Below, in pieces: positions 1 through 6,693 of a stretch of 20,871 nucleotides of DNA. A model generated the notes under the pieces. The model did not search any database. It saw only the letters and a program-made list of their open reading frames with translations, and was not told the DNA's origin. Every line of letters starts with the position of its first letter. The stretch's first letter is position 1. A program made the translations under genes and the position numbers. Origin of the DNA: Halolactibacillus sp051746745. Lineage in GTDB: Bacteria > Bacillota > Bacilli > Bacillales > Amphibacillaceae. The stretch is from assembly GCA_051746745.1 (NCBI GenBank), contig JBNJFJ010000027.1:1-20871 (forward strand). The letters are read 5' to 3'.

Positions 1-1
1 C

Positions 2-781
2 TCAAAAACAAACCAAACAACCTTAAATGGTATTACCTTTAATTTCAATAATGTCACCAATGATACACCAGCATATGTCAATATCAGTGATGACACCGAT
101 GCTGCGGTTGATAAAATTGTGAAATTTGTTGATCAATATAACTCAGTTGTGGATGAAGTTACAAGTAAAACAAGAGAAGAACGCTACAATGATTATGACC
201 CGCTTACTTCAGAAGAAATGGAGTCAATGAGTGAGCGTGAAATAGAACTTTGGGAAGAAAAAGCTCGCAGTGGTTTGCTGAAGAGTGATCGGATTTTAAT
301 GGATGGTCTCTCAAAGATGCGTCAAGCATGGATGGGCTCTGTTGAATCTGATGGTAACTTTAAACACTTATCAGATATCGGTATAAGCACAACGCGTGAC
401 TATATGGATGGCGGGAAACTGGTTATTGATGAAGATAAATTGCGTGAGGCCTTAAGAGATGATCCAACTTCTGTTGATTCACTCTTTACAAACAGTAGTG
501 ATGGCGCTGATCGAGGAATCTTTAACAAGTTGAATGATGCGATTGATCAAACAACGGATAGAATCAATGATAAGGCAGGACGTTCGACAAGTCAGATTCA
601 ACAATATTCTCTTGGTCGTGAGTTACAAAACATGAACACACGGATTGATAACTTTAATCGTCGTCTTGTTCAAGTAGAAGATCGATATTGGAGTCAGTTT
701 ACTGCGATGGAGAAAGCCATTCAAAAAATGAATGAACAATCTAATTATATGTCTCAACAAATGATGGGTGGACAACAGTAA
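2..781 (+). CDS. fliD: Flagellar filament cap protein FliD, C-terminal part (5' truncated by window edge)
   Basis: FliD (HAP2) forms the cap at the tip of the growing flagellar filament and helps exported flagellin fold. The reading frame is open from base 2, so only the last 259 residues are visible and the start lies upstream. The visible part begins with the typical strand-rich segment (LNGITFNFNNV), followed by the FliD_C signature DAAVDKIVKFVDQYNSVVDE and a long helical tail rich in Q, M and N. That amphipathic C-terminal coiled segment (NRRLVQVEDRYWSQFTAMEKAIQKMN, here abbreviated to its ends: NRRLVQVED to AIQKMN) is characteristic of FliD. fliS follows 36 bases downstream on the same strand with no terminator between, so the genes are very likely cotranscribed. 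The family call is secure; the N-terminus cannot be assessed. Confidence 0.95.
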   Translation, partial: SKTNQTTLNGITFNFNNVTNDTPAYVNISDDTDAAVDKIVKFVDQYNSVVDEVTSKTREERYNDYDPLTSEEMESMSEREIELWEEKARSGLLKSDRILMDGLSKMRQAWMGSVESDGNFKHLSDIGISTTRDYMDGGKLVIDEDKLREALRDDPTSVDSLFTNSSDGADRGIFNKLNDAIDQTTDRINDKAGRSTSQIQQYSLGRELQNMNTRIDNFNRRLVQVEDRYWSQFTAMEKAIQKMNEQSNYMSQQMMGGQQ

Positions 782-817
782 ACTATAGGTTTTAAATAGA
801 GAGGATGTCATAATTAT

Positions 818-1213
818 ATGATGCAGCAACACCAAGCCTACAAAACAAACTCGGTAAATACCGCAACACCACAAGAATTAACACTTATGTTGTATAACGG
901 GTGTTTAAAGTTTATGAAACAGGCAAAAAAAGCAATGGAAGAGAAAGATATTCCAGCGAAAAATAACAATATTCAACGCGCACAAGATATTATTAGTGAG
1001 CTGATTATTACACTTGATCACAATGCGCCGATTGCCAAAGATATCTTGCCACTATATGAGTTTATTAATCGTCGTTTAATTGATGCGAACATTAAAAATG
1101 ATCCAGAGATTTTGATGGAAGCTTATGCTTTAGTAGAAGACTTCAGAAACACATGGAAAGAAGTTATGAAACAAGCGAAGACGATGCAATATTCACAAGG
1201 TGCGAAAGCCTAA
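818..1213 (+). CDS. fliS: Flagellin export chaperone FliS
   Basis: FliS binds the C-terminus of newly made flagellin in the cytoplasm and keeps it unpolymerised until export. The 131-residue product matches the usual FliS size. It carries the N-terminal signature AYKTNSVNTATPQELTLMLY followed by NGCLKF, then a helical bundle ending in a charged tail. Two adjacent ATG codons (818 and 821) could both serve as start, with a GAGAGG motif at about 799-804. The spacing is a little long to the first ATG, so a one-residue difference is possible. The stop codon overlaps the start of the next gene by one base (TAATG), which suggests translational coupling with the FliT-like gene. Filament-operon regulation would come from a promoter upstream of the window. 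Confidence 0.95.
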   Translation: MMQQHQAYKTNSVNTATPQELTLMLYNGCLKFMKQAKKAMEEKDIPAKNNNIQRAQDIISELIITLDHNAPIAKDILPLYEFINRRLIDANIKNDPEILMEAYALVEDFRNTWKEVMKQAKTMQYSQGAKA

Positions 1214-1566
1214 TGTCTAGATTAGACGAGCTTGAACAGTTTACGAAGACGTTTAAACAAAAGCTAGAAACACAATCACAAAAGAAGAATAAAGAAGATT
1301 TGATTTACCTTGTGAATAAACATTTAGATGATCGTCAGAAATTGTTAGATCAGTTATCTGCGCCTTATTCTGATGAAGAAAAACAGCAGTTAGAACGCAT
1401 TTTGAAAGATGATCAAGCTATGCAAGATTTGTTAGCTCAAGTGTTTCAGTCGATTCAAAACAATATGCGACAAGCAAAAAAACAAAAAACATCTAACCAA
1501 CAATATTTAAACCCTTATCAACAAGTAGCTACCAATGATGGTACGTATTGGGATAAGAAAAAATAG
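1213..1566 (+). CDS. fliT: FliT-like flagellar export chaperone
   Basis: A 117-residue, highly charged, almost entirely helical protein without membrane segments, starting MSRLDELEQFTKTF. Its size, composition and position directly behind fliS match FliT, the chaperone that binds FliD in Bacillus-type flagellar operons. FliT sequences are poorly conserved, so the call rests mainly on context. The frame stays open upstream to 1153, but that extension lies inside fliS. I chose ATG 1213 because it overlaps the fliS stop codon (TAATG), the usual coupled arrangement. The last 30 residues are a Q/N/K-rich, probably flexible tail ending TYWDKKK. A hairpin terminator 20 bases after the stop closes the operon. 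Confidence 0.8.
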   Translation: MSRLDELEQFTKTFKQKLETQSQKKNKEDLIYLVNKHLDDRQKLLDQLSAPYSDEEKQQLERILKDDQAMQDLLAQVFQSIQNNMRQAKKQKTSNQQYLNPYQQVATNDGTYWDKKK

Positions 1567-1585
1567 CCTGAAATAGGTAGTCGAT

Positions 1586-1628
1586 AGAACCTTGTCTAGT
1601 CATTTATAGACAAGGTTCTTCGTGTTTG
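1586..1628 (+). terminator. Rho-independent terminator of the fliD-fliS-fliT operon
   Basis: There is a perfect 13-bp stem, AGAACCTTGTCTA at 1586-1598 and TAGACAAGGTTCT at 1607-1619, with an 8-base loop. The following stretch (TCGTGTTTGA) is only moderately T-rich, so some read-through toward hpf is possible. Confidence 0.8.
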
Positions 1629-1722
1629 ATAATTAAGGATAAAAATGTAATGTAAAGAAAGCCAGGGTATATAAGGTTTTCCGAAAGGATATTAAAAACT
1701 TTAAAAAACTTTTACATTTCAT

Positions 1723-1748
1723 GTTTATAAAATTTTGACCAGGGGTAT
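1723..1748 (+). promoter_or_regulatory. Candidate SigB-type promoter of hpf
   Basis: GTTTAT at 1723-1728 and GGGTAT at 1743-1748 are separated by 14 bases. This closely matches the general-stress sigma factor consensus GTTTAA-N12-15-GGGWAW. It ends 35 bases before the hpf start codon, a sensible leader length. From established knowledge, B. subtilis hpf (yvyD) is controlled by SigB and SigH, which fits. A second GGGTAT at 1665-1670 has no good partner element. An AGGATATT-like SigH -35 candidate at 1684-1693 lacks a clear -10. Confidence 0.65.
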
Positions 1749-1783
1749 TTATCAAGTATAGATATAGAAAGGAGGACACTTAC

Positions 1784-2344
1784 ATGAAATACAACATTCG
1801 AGGAGAAAATATTGAGGTGACTGGCGCAATAAAAAGCTACATCGAGAAAAAGGTGAGTAAATTAGAACGCTATTTTGAAACACCGCCCACATCAGATGTG
1901 AATGTGAATTTAAGTGTCTATAATGACGAACAAGAGATTGAGGTTACCATTCCGATGCCAAACCTGTTACTAAGAGCAGAGGAAAAGAATACCGACTTAT
2001 ATGCGGGGGTAGATTTAGTCGTAGATAAGTTAGAGCGTCAAATCCGTAAATACAAAACTAAAATTAACAGAAAAACGCGTGCTAAGGGTGCGCCTAAACA
2101 TATCTTTGCTGAGATGGAAAAAGATTTGTTAGCGAATGAACCTGTAGATTATGATGATGAAGAGGGCGTTGAAATCGTTCGGACGAAACGATTTGATCTT
2201 AAACCGATGGACTCTGAAGAAGCCGTTTTACAAATGGATATGTTAGGACACAGCTTCTACGTATTCACTAACGCAGAATCAGGAGATACAAACGTTGTAT
2301 ATCGTCGTCATGATGGTCGCTACGGCTTAATTGAACCAAATTAA
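1784..2344 (+). CDS. hpf: Long-form ribosome hibernation promoting factor HPF
   Basis: HPF binds the 30S decoding centre in starved or stressed cells and dimerises 70S ribosomes into inactive 100S particles. The 186-residue length is that of the long form found in Bacillota. The RaiA/HPF ribosome-binding domain spans about residues 1-100 (start MKYNIRGENIEVTGAIKSYI, then the basic stretch RQIRKYKTKINRKTRAKG). An acidic linker covers about 115-130, and the C-terminal dimerisation domain covers about 131-186 (RTKRFDLKPMDSEEAVLQMD, then LGHSFYVF and YRRHDGRYGLIEPN). The start is fixed by AAAGGAGG at 1768-1775, 8 bases before ATG. It is a single-gene unit between two terminators with a SigB-like promoter. 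In B. subtilis it directly precedes secA, but here secA is about 13 kb away. Confidence 0.97.
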   Translation: MKYNIRGENIEVTGAIKSYIEKKVSKLERYFETPPTSDVNVNLSVYNDEQEIEVTIPMPNLLLRAEEKNTDLYAGVDLVVDKLERQIRKYKTKINRKTRAKGAPKHIFAEMEKDLLANEPVDYDDEEGVEIVRTKRFDLKPMDSEEAVLQMDMLGHSFYVFTNAESGDTNVVYRRHDGRYGLIEPN

Positions 2345-2360
2345 ATTGAATAACGAGCAA

Positions 2361-2414
2361 CCTATCTAAAGAAAGAGACAGTCCATTCGTGGCTGTCTCT
2401 TTTCTTTAGATAGG
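2361..2414. terminator. Bidirectional terminator between hpf and the convergent ROK gene
   Basis: A long inverted repeat has arms at 2361-2381 and 2393-2414, about 21 bp with a single one-base bulge and an 11-base loop. The inner stem AGAGACAG/CTGTCTCT is followed by a T-rich run on both strands (TTTCTTT on +, TTCTTT on -). It can therefore terminate both hpf and the ROK gene, which converge here. Confidence 0.85.
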
Positions 2415-2444
2415 TAAAACAGAAAGATTGTTTGAGGGAATTAA

Positions 2445-3635
2445 CTATTCCTCCGTTTGTTTGATTGAAAGTAAAAAGTTCTCGATCGTAAAGGAAGCCA
2501 TCCCTTTAATTGTAGATAAGTGATCAGGAGAGGTAAAATCAACGGTCACTTTTTTCGAGTGAAAACCAATCGCATGAGAATAGACATACGTTTGAATATC
2601 TTCTTTAATCCATGGTTGAAGTTTACTTAATTGATTGCCGATTAAAATTTGTTCAGGGTTAAATAAATGGATCATCGTTGTAATACCGATGGCGATATAT
2701 TCACCCATCTCTTTAAATAAAGCGATAACAGCCTCATTATTGGCTTGGGCTTTCTCAATTAATAAATCAACCGAAGCCTCTTCATTCCCAGTAACCAGTC
2801 CACGTTTAATCGCTTGTTCTAGAAGCGCTTGTTCAGAAGCATAACGCTCAAAACAACCGGTATTCCCGCAGCGACAATTAATGCCGTCTTTGACAATAGT
2901 GATATGTCCCATTTCACCCGCAAAACCATTTAATCCTGTGTAAAGTTTTTGATCAAGTACCATTCCCATACCAATACCCATACCGACACTTAAATACAAC
3001 ATGTGTTTTGGAGGTGTCTCAAACCCGAAGCGCATTTCACCATAGGCTGCTGCATTTGCTTCATTTTCAACAATGACGGGTACGTCAAAAACATCATTTA
3101 AGGCTTGTTTTAACTGAATATTTTTCCAATTCAAGTTAGGAGCCAAAAGAATTTCACCTTCGTGATTAACGACTCCTGGCACACCGATGCCAATGCCGAC
3201 AAGTCCGTACGGACTTTTTTTCATTTCTCTAATCAGTGTGTGAATGATTGATACAATATGTTCAAATACCGTATCAAATTGGCGTTCATGCATTTTTTCG
3301 TGTTTTTTGACAAGAATCTCTCCATTTAAATCAGTAAGCGCCGCATCGATATAACCAACACCTAAATCTAAGGCAATCGTATATCCAGCCGCTTGATTAA
3401 ATAACAACATAACGGGACGACGTCCACCGCTTGATTCACCGGGACCTGATTCCGTCACAAAATGCTCATCGATTAATTCGCTGACTAAAGATGAAACCGT
3501 CCCTTTATTTAAGCCTGTGACTTGAGCTACTTTTGCGCGTGAGATAGGGGTATGTTCAATGATTGTTTTTAATACTAACGCTTTATTTTCTTGTTTGACA
3601 ATATATTGATTCCACGTTCGACTCATACTAGACAC
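2445..3635 (-). CDS. ROK-family transcriptional repressor, XylR type
   Basis: A sugar-responsive repressor of the NagC/XylR branch of the ROK family, 396 residues. The N-terminal winged helix-turn-helix is at about residues 31-57 (ISRAKVAQVTGLNKGTVSSL). The ROK sugar-binding fold follows, with DLGVGY near 90, GVPGVVNHEG at 151-160, ENEANAAAYGE at 190-200, and the zinc-binding set H244 plus CRCGNTGC at 254-261. The zinc ligands are intact, so the protein looks functional. Translation can begin at GTG 3635 or at ATG 3626 (MSRTWNQYIV); neither has a strong ribosome binding site, and the difference is three residues. It resembles xylose repressors, but no xylA, xylB or other sugar gene is in the window, so it is an orphan with unknown targets. 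It is not evidently linked to the ureide operon. Confidence 0.88.
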   Translation of the reverse strand: MSSMSRTWNQYIVKQENKALVLKTIIEHTPISRAKVAQVTGLNKGTVSSLVSELIDEHFVTESGPGESSGGRRPVMLLFNQAAGYTIALDLGVGYIDAALTDLNGEILVKKHEKMHERQFDTVFEHIVSIIHTLIREMKKSPYGLVGIGIGVPGVVNHEGEILLAPNLNWKNIQLKQALNDVFDVPVIVENEANAAAYGEMRFGFETPPKHMLYLSVGMGIGMGMVLDQKLYTGLNGFAGEMGHITIVKDGINCRCGNTGCFERYASEQALLEQAIKRGLVTGNEEASVDLLIEKAQANNEAVIALFKEMGEYIAIGITTMIHLFNPEQILIGNQLSKLQPWIKEDIQTYVYSHAIGFHSKKVTVDFTSPDHLSTIKGMASFTIENFLLSIKQTEE

Positions 3636-3699
3636 TCGCTCTCTATAAAAAATTTAACCTTTCTTAACTGTACCATATAAGGTAAGTTGATGCATTAAC

Positions 3700-3720
3700 T
3701 TTGTCCAACATCTAGACAAA
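3700..3720. promoter_or_regulatory. Possible operator upstream of the ROK gene
   Basis: The inverted repeat TTTGTC (3700-3705) - 9 bases - GACAAA (3715-3720) lies about 65 bp upstream of the ROK start codon. NagC/XylR-type proteins bind palindromes with TTTGTT-like half sites, so autoregulation is plausible. The repeat also overlaps the only TTGGAC-like -35 candidate on the minus strand. This is inference from symmetry alone. Confidence 0.3.
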
Positions 3721-3880
3721 CGAAATGTGGTTGAAGGAGAGTGACCAAATTTTCGGCATGAAACAACAAGTAATTTGGTAGTTGAATAAAGAGAAATAAG
3801 AAAACAGGTACACGTCTTCATATTAGCTATGACAAGGCCTTCTAAACATATACTGCATCAAGCGTATTCTAGAAAAAGAT

Positions 3881-3930
3881 AAAAACACTTGTGAAATCAA
3901 CATTTTTTGGTTGATACACAGGTGTTTTTT
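3881..3930 (-). terminator. Terminator downstream of upp
   Basis: A near-palindrome has arms AAAAACACTTGTG...ATCAAC (3881-3900) and GTTGAT...CACAGGTGTTTTT (3909-3929), with one wobble pair and a small internal loop. Read on the minus strand it ends in GTTTTTATCTTTTT, a good T tract. It lies about 95 bp after the upp stop codon. Confidence 0.75.
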
Positions 3931-4022
3931 CTCTGGTTATTTCTAAATGAAAACGTTATAATAATTGGACATTTGAAAGAGTATAAATCAAAGTTAGCAA
4001 GACACTTTATCGAGTTAACCGC

Positions 4023-4655
4023 TTATTTTGTGCCAAATAAGCGGTCACCAGCATCACCAAAACCAGGGGCAATGTAACTCTTATCGTTAAGGCCTGGATC
4101 AATGGCGCCGGTATAAATAGGCACATCCGGATGATCTTGATGAATCCGATCAATGCCTTCTTTTACTGCAATTAAACAAAGGAATTTAATGTTTTTAGCC
4201 CCGCGTTTTTTAATCGCCGTTAAGGCTGCAGAAGCGGACCCACCTGTTGCGAGCATGGGATCAACAACAATCAGTTCACGTTCACCAGCATCTTCTGGTA
4301 GCTTCAGGTAGTACTCGATAGCTTCCAATGTTTCTGGGTCACGGTAAAGACCAATATGCCCGACTTTTGCTACCGGGATTAATGATAAGATACCATCAAC
4401 CATCCCTAAGCCGGCCCGCATAATAGGCACAATCCCTAACTTTTTACCACTTAGTCGTTTGACCGTTGTCTTTGCGACAGGGGTTTGAACGGTCACATCT
4501 GTTAACGGTAAATCAAGCGTGATCTCATAAGCCATCAATTTAGCAATTTCATTCACGAGTTCGCGAAATTCTTTTGGGCCCGTGCTTTCTTCACGAATAA
4601 TACCGAGTTTGTGTTGAATGAGTGGATGGTGAAAGACATGCACATGTTTTTCCAT
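4023..4655 (-). CDS. upp: Uracil phosphoribosyltransferase
   Basis: Pyrimidine salvage enzyme: uracil + PRPP gives UMP + pyrophosphate in the cytoplasm. The length, 210 residues, is normal. The PRPP-binding loop is VDPMLATGGSA at 131-141, and the C-terminal uracil-binding motif is YIAPGFGDAGDR at about 194-205. The N-terminus has the usual HPLIQHKLGIIRE and the region around 77-81 has PIMRAG. The start is fixed by AAGGAGG about 9 bases before ATG on the minus strand. It is a single-gene unit, divergent from the PucR-type gene with only 111 bp between the start codons. In many Bacillota upp sits near glyA and the atp operon, so its place here, beside a purine/ureide-type regulator, is unusual. 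Confidence 0.97.
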   Translation of the reverse strand: MEKHVHVFHHPLIQHKLGIIREESTGPKEFRELVNEIAKLMAYEITLDLPLTDVTVQTPVAKTTVKRLSGKKLGIVPIMRAGLGMVDGILSLIPVAKVGHIGLYRDPETLEAIEYYLKLPEDAGERELIVVDPMLATGGSASAALTAIKKRGAKNIKFLCLIAVKEGIDRIHQDHPDVPIYTGAIDPGLNDKSYIAPGFGDAGDRLFGTK

Positions 4656-4766
4656 AAATCATTACCTCCTTGTGTATTCGGGTGTTTATGTTACAGAAAC
4701 TCACGTGACGAAACACGGTCAAAACTAGACAAAAATTTTAAAATAATTAGGCAAAGGATGATAAAT
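4656..4766. promoter_or_regulatory. Divergent upp / pucR control region
   Basis: These 111 bp must contain the start signals of both upp (-) and the PucR-family gene (+). The ribosome binding sites are visible: AAGGAGG for upp on the minus strand and AAAGGA at 4753-4758 for pucR. I could not identify a convincing -35/-10 pair for either gene. Confidence 0.4.
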
Positions 4767-6386
4767 GTGTTATCAATTGAACGACTAATAGAGATGACAC
4801 CTTTTAAAGAGGTGACGGTTATTGCTGGACATGAGGGCTTATCTCATGAAATTAAAAGTGTCAATGTAATGGAAGTACCAGACATATACCCGTATGTGGA
4901 TGAACAAGGGTTACTCTTTACGACGTTATTTCCAATTTATGATGATGAGGATGCACTACATAAATTTATTGAGCGGTTAAGTGAAAAAAACTTAGCAGGT
5001 GTAGCGATTAAACTAGGGCGTTATTTACCAGAGGTGCCTGATTATATGATTAAGCAGGCGGAACAATATCAATTTCCGATTCTTATTTTACCGAGTGATG
5101 CTAATTTATCGACGTTAACAAATTATATTTTAACGGAATTACTAGATAAAAAGACATCCTTGTTGGAGTTTCGTGAAACAATTGCGAGCCGCCTGCATCA
5201 CTTCTTATTAGAAGGATCAGATATGGTCCAATTTGTCGAGGCATTATCCGAGTTATCAGAAGCCCCGATTATCATTTTAGATGCACATTTACAGATCGAA
5301 GCAACAAGTGTTGCGCCTGAATCCGTTACGATAAATAATAAAGGTCTGCATTATTTAATGAATGAAGAAATTAATGAACAACAAGTCATTGTGGAGTGCC
5401 TCAATCAAACGTATACGAAAGATGATGTATTATTTGAACCGATTATGGCAGGGAAGAAATTGTTTGGTTATCTTATGGTATTAAAGAGTGACTCTAGTAG
5501 TGAAGAAACATTAAGCATTATTGTAGAACAAGCGATTATACTGCTAGCCTATTTAATGCAAACAAAAGCGGCCATTCAACAAAAGGAACGTAATTATCTC
5601 GATAGCTTTTTGCGCGATATGTTAAATGCGCGTTATCAGTCTCAATCTGAAATCATTGATAAAGCTAAAGTGTTTAAATGGCACTTGCACTTTCCCAATG
5701 TTATTTTAGTTATTCGCTCATCAGAAACACACACCGAAAAAAGACTATCAACCTACACAAAAGTATTGGATTCAGAGAAAATAGAACAAGCGGTGAGTCA
5801 TGTGTTTGATATTCCTTTGTCTAACGGAAAAGTTGCCTATTTTGAAGAAGAGCTGGTTGTTTTTATTAGTTTAGCGTTTGAAACAAGGTTACAGGAGAAA
5901 TTACAAAAACTTGGTGAGTTAATTGTCAATAGCCTACACCCATTTGGAACTTTCTCTGTTAGTATTTCTGAACCAATTGAACGGCTGCAAGATATCAAAT
6001 TGGGTTATCAACACGCTAGGCTCGTTCATGATATATATAAGCAACAAAACAAGACATCTTATATCAAGTTTTATCAATCCCTGGGCTTGTTCAAGCTTTT
6101 TCCATTAATAAAAGATGAAGCGAAGATGCGTGCATTTATTGAAGAATATATTGGTGATATCATTCGCTATGATCAAAAGAAGGATATGGATCTGATGCAG
6201 ACATTAGCTACCTTAATTAAAAATAACGGCAATGTCCAAAAGACGTCCGATGAAATGTTTATTCATTATAATTCATTGCGCTATCGGATTCAGAAGTTAA
6301 AAGATTTAGGGGTAGATTTAAACGACGGTGATAAGATGATTGAAGTGGCAGTAGCTTGTCAGATGTATCGTTATTTACAGTTATAG
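4767..6386 (+). CDS. pucR: PucR-family transcriptional regulator
   Basis: A 539-residue regulator of the PucR/CdaR type. Members control purine and ureide catabolism, sugar-acid use and related accessory pathways. The N-terminal PucR domain covers about residues 1-125 (LSIERLIEMTPFKEVTVIAG onward, with VMEVPDIYPYV). A long central sensory/GGDEF-like region follows. The C-terminal HTH_30 DNA-binding domain covers about 475-539, with GNVQKTSDEMFIHYNSLRYR and IQKLKDLGVDL. I chose GTG 4767 as start because AAAGGA at 4753-4758 is 8 bases upstream and family members begin MLT/LS-type at this point. ATG 4758 lies directly on the ribosome binding site, and ATG 4611 would overlap upp. A terminator follows, so the gene is probably monocistronic and controls the downstream operon in cis. 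The symbol is a family label; orthology to B. subtilis PucR is not established. Confidence 0.88.
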   Translation: MLSIERLIEMTPFKEVTVIAGHEGLSHEIKSVNVMEVPDIYPYVDEQGLLFTTLFPIYDDEDALHKFIERLSEKNLAGVAIKLGRYLPEVPDYMIKQAEQYQFPILILPSDANLSTLTNYILTELLDKKTSLLEFRETIASRLHHFLLEGSDMVQFVEALSELSEAPIIILDAHLQIEATSVAPESVTINNKGLHYLMNEEINEQQVIVECLNQTYTKDDVLFEPIMAGKKLFGYLMVLKSDSSSEETLSIIVEQAIILLAYLMQTKAAIQQKERNYLDSFLRDMLNARYQSQSEIIDKAKVFKWHLHFPNVILVIRSSETHTEKRLSTYTKVLDSEKIEQAVSHVFDIPLSNGKVAYFEEELVVFISLAFETRLQEKLQKLGELIVNSLHPFGTFSVSISEPIERLQDIKLGYQHARLVHDIYKQQNKTSYIKFYQSLGLFKLFPLIKDEAKMRAFIEEYIGDIIRYDQKKDMDLMQTLATLIKNNGNVQKTSDEMFIHYNSLRYRIQKLKDLGVDLNDGDKMIEVAVACQMYRYLQL

Positions 6387-6476
6387 CCTTGATATTTTGG
6401 TGATGGTGAGACTGTTTAACTGGAAGTGAAAAATGCACACACAATTTTAGGTGAGTGTAAATAATGATAGTTAAAG

Positions 6477-6518
6477 AACAACGTTAAGCTTTCTTGATGA
6501 GCATTGACGTTGTTTTTT
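6477..6518 (+). terminator. Terminator of the PucR-family gene
   Basis: The stem AACAACGT (6477-6484) pairs with ACGTTGTT (6507-6514) and can be extended inward through AA/TT and GC/GC around an 11-base loop. TTTT follows directly. It separates the regulator gene from the seven-gene operon. Confidence 0.8.
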
Positions 6519-6588
6519 ATGGATTATGTGATAGCTGATTTTCATTAAGACAATTTTTATGTTTAAAACTATCAAAGAATGACAAAAT

Positions 6589-6611
6589 AAAGCGGTTACA
6601 TTTAGCGCTTT
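6589..6611. promoter_or_regulatory. Candidate regulator-binding palindrome upstream of the ureide operon
   Basis: AAAGCG (6589-6594) - 11 bases - CGCTTT (6606-6611) is a perfect interrupted palindrome. Its centre is about 45-55 bases upstream of the predicted transcription start, where an activator would bind. On the minus strand 6587-6601 reads ATGTAACCGCTTTAT, which fits the CcpA cre consensus WTGNAANCGNWNNCW at 14 of 15 positions. The site could serve the PucR-type regulator, CcpA, or both. This is inference from position and symmetry. Confidence 0.4.
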
Positions 6612-6637
6612 TCTACAATGTTTTATTGGATTGGGGT

Positions 6638-6646
6638 TGCTATAAT
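6638..6646 (+). promoter_or_regulatory. Extended -10 promoter of the ureide operon
   Basis: TGC followed by the perfect TATAAT (6641-6646) forms an extended -10 element. No good -35 is present at 16-18 bp upstream (ATGTTT-like only), which is typical of a promoter that needs an activator. Predicted transcription start is near 6653, about 40 bases before the first ATG of the operon. Confidence 0.6.
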
Positions 6647-6693
6647 CAATTTGTAAGATGAATTCACGATACATAACAGAAGGGGGGAAAAAC

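Larger units (their letters stand above)
3636..4022. other. Intergenic region between ROK gene and upp (387 bp)
   Basis: Both flanking genes read leftward. From left to right the region holds the ROK gene leader, the TTTGTC-N9-GACAAA palindrome, about 150 bp in which I see no gene or clear signal, the upp terminator hairpin, and about 90 bp of AT-rich upp trailer. The only coding-like item is a seven-codon frame after GGCATGAAACAACAA at about 3757, which has no usable ribosome binding site. Confidence 0.6.
6387..6693. other. Intergenic region between pucR and the ureide operon (307 bp)
   Basis: The first 90 bp are pucR trailer without recognisable signals. They are followed by the pucR terminator (6477-6518), an AT-rich stretch, an inverted repeat with an embedded cre-like sequence (6587-6611), an extended -10 promoter (6638-6646) and the leader and ribosome binding site of the first permease gene. 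I see no small gene here. Confidence 0.7.

Noticed and set aside
1153..1212. N-terminal extension of the FliT-like protein inside fliS
   Set aside because: The extra 20 residues are fliS sequence read in another frame; the TAATG junction at 1211-1215 is the natural start.
1684..1693. SigH-like -35 element (AAAGGATATT) upstream of hpf
   Set aside because: No GAAT-type -10 is found at the right distance. B. subtilis hpf has a SigH promoter, but this sequence does not show one convincingly.
3947..3961. cre-like sequence ATGAAAACGTTATAA downstream of upp
   Set aside because: It lies in the trailer of upp with no promoter or gene start near it, so a CcpA role is unlikely despite the 14 of 15 consensus match.
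4611..4766. N-terminal extension of the PucR-type protein to ATG 4611
   Set aside because: It would overlap upp on the other strand, has no ribosome binding site, and adds 52 residues not typical of PucR domains. GTG 4767 has AAAGGA at proper distance.
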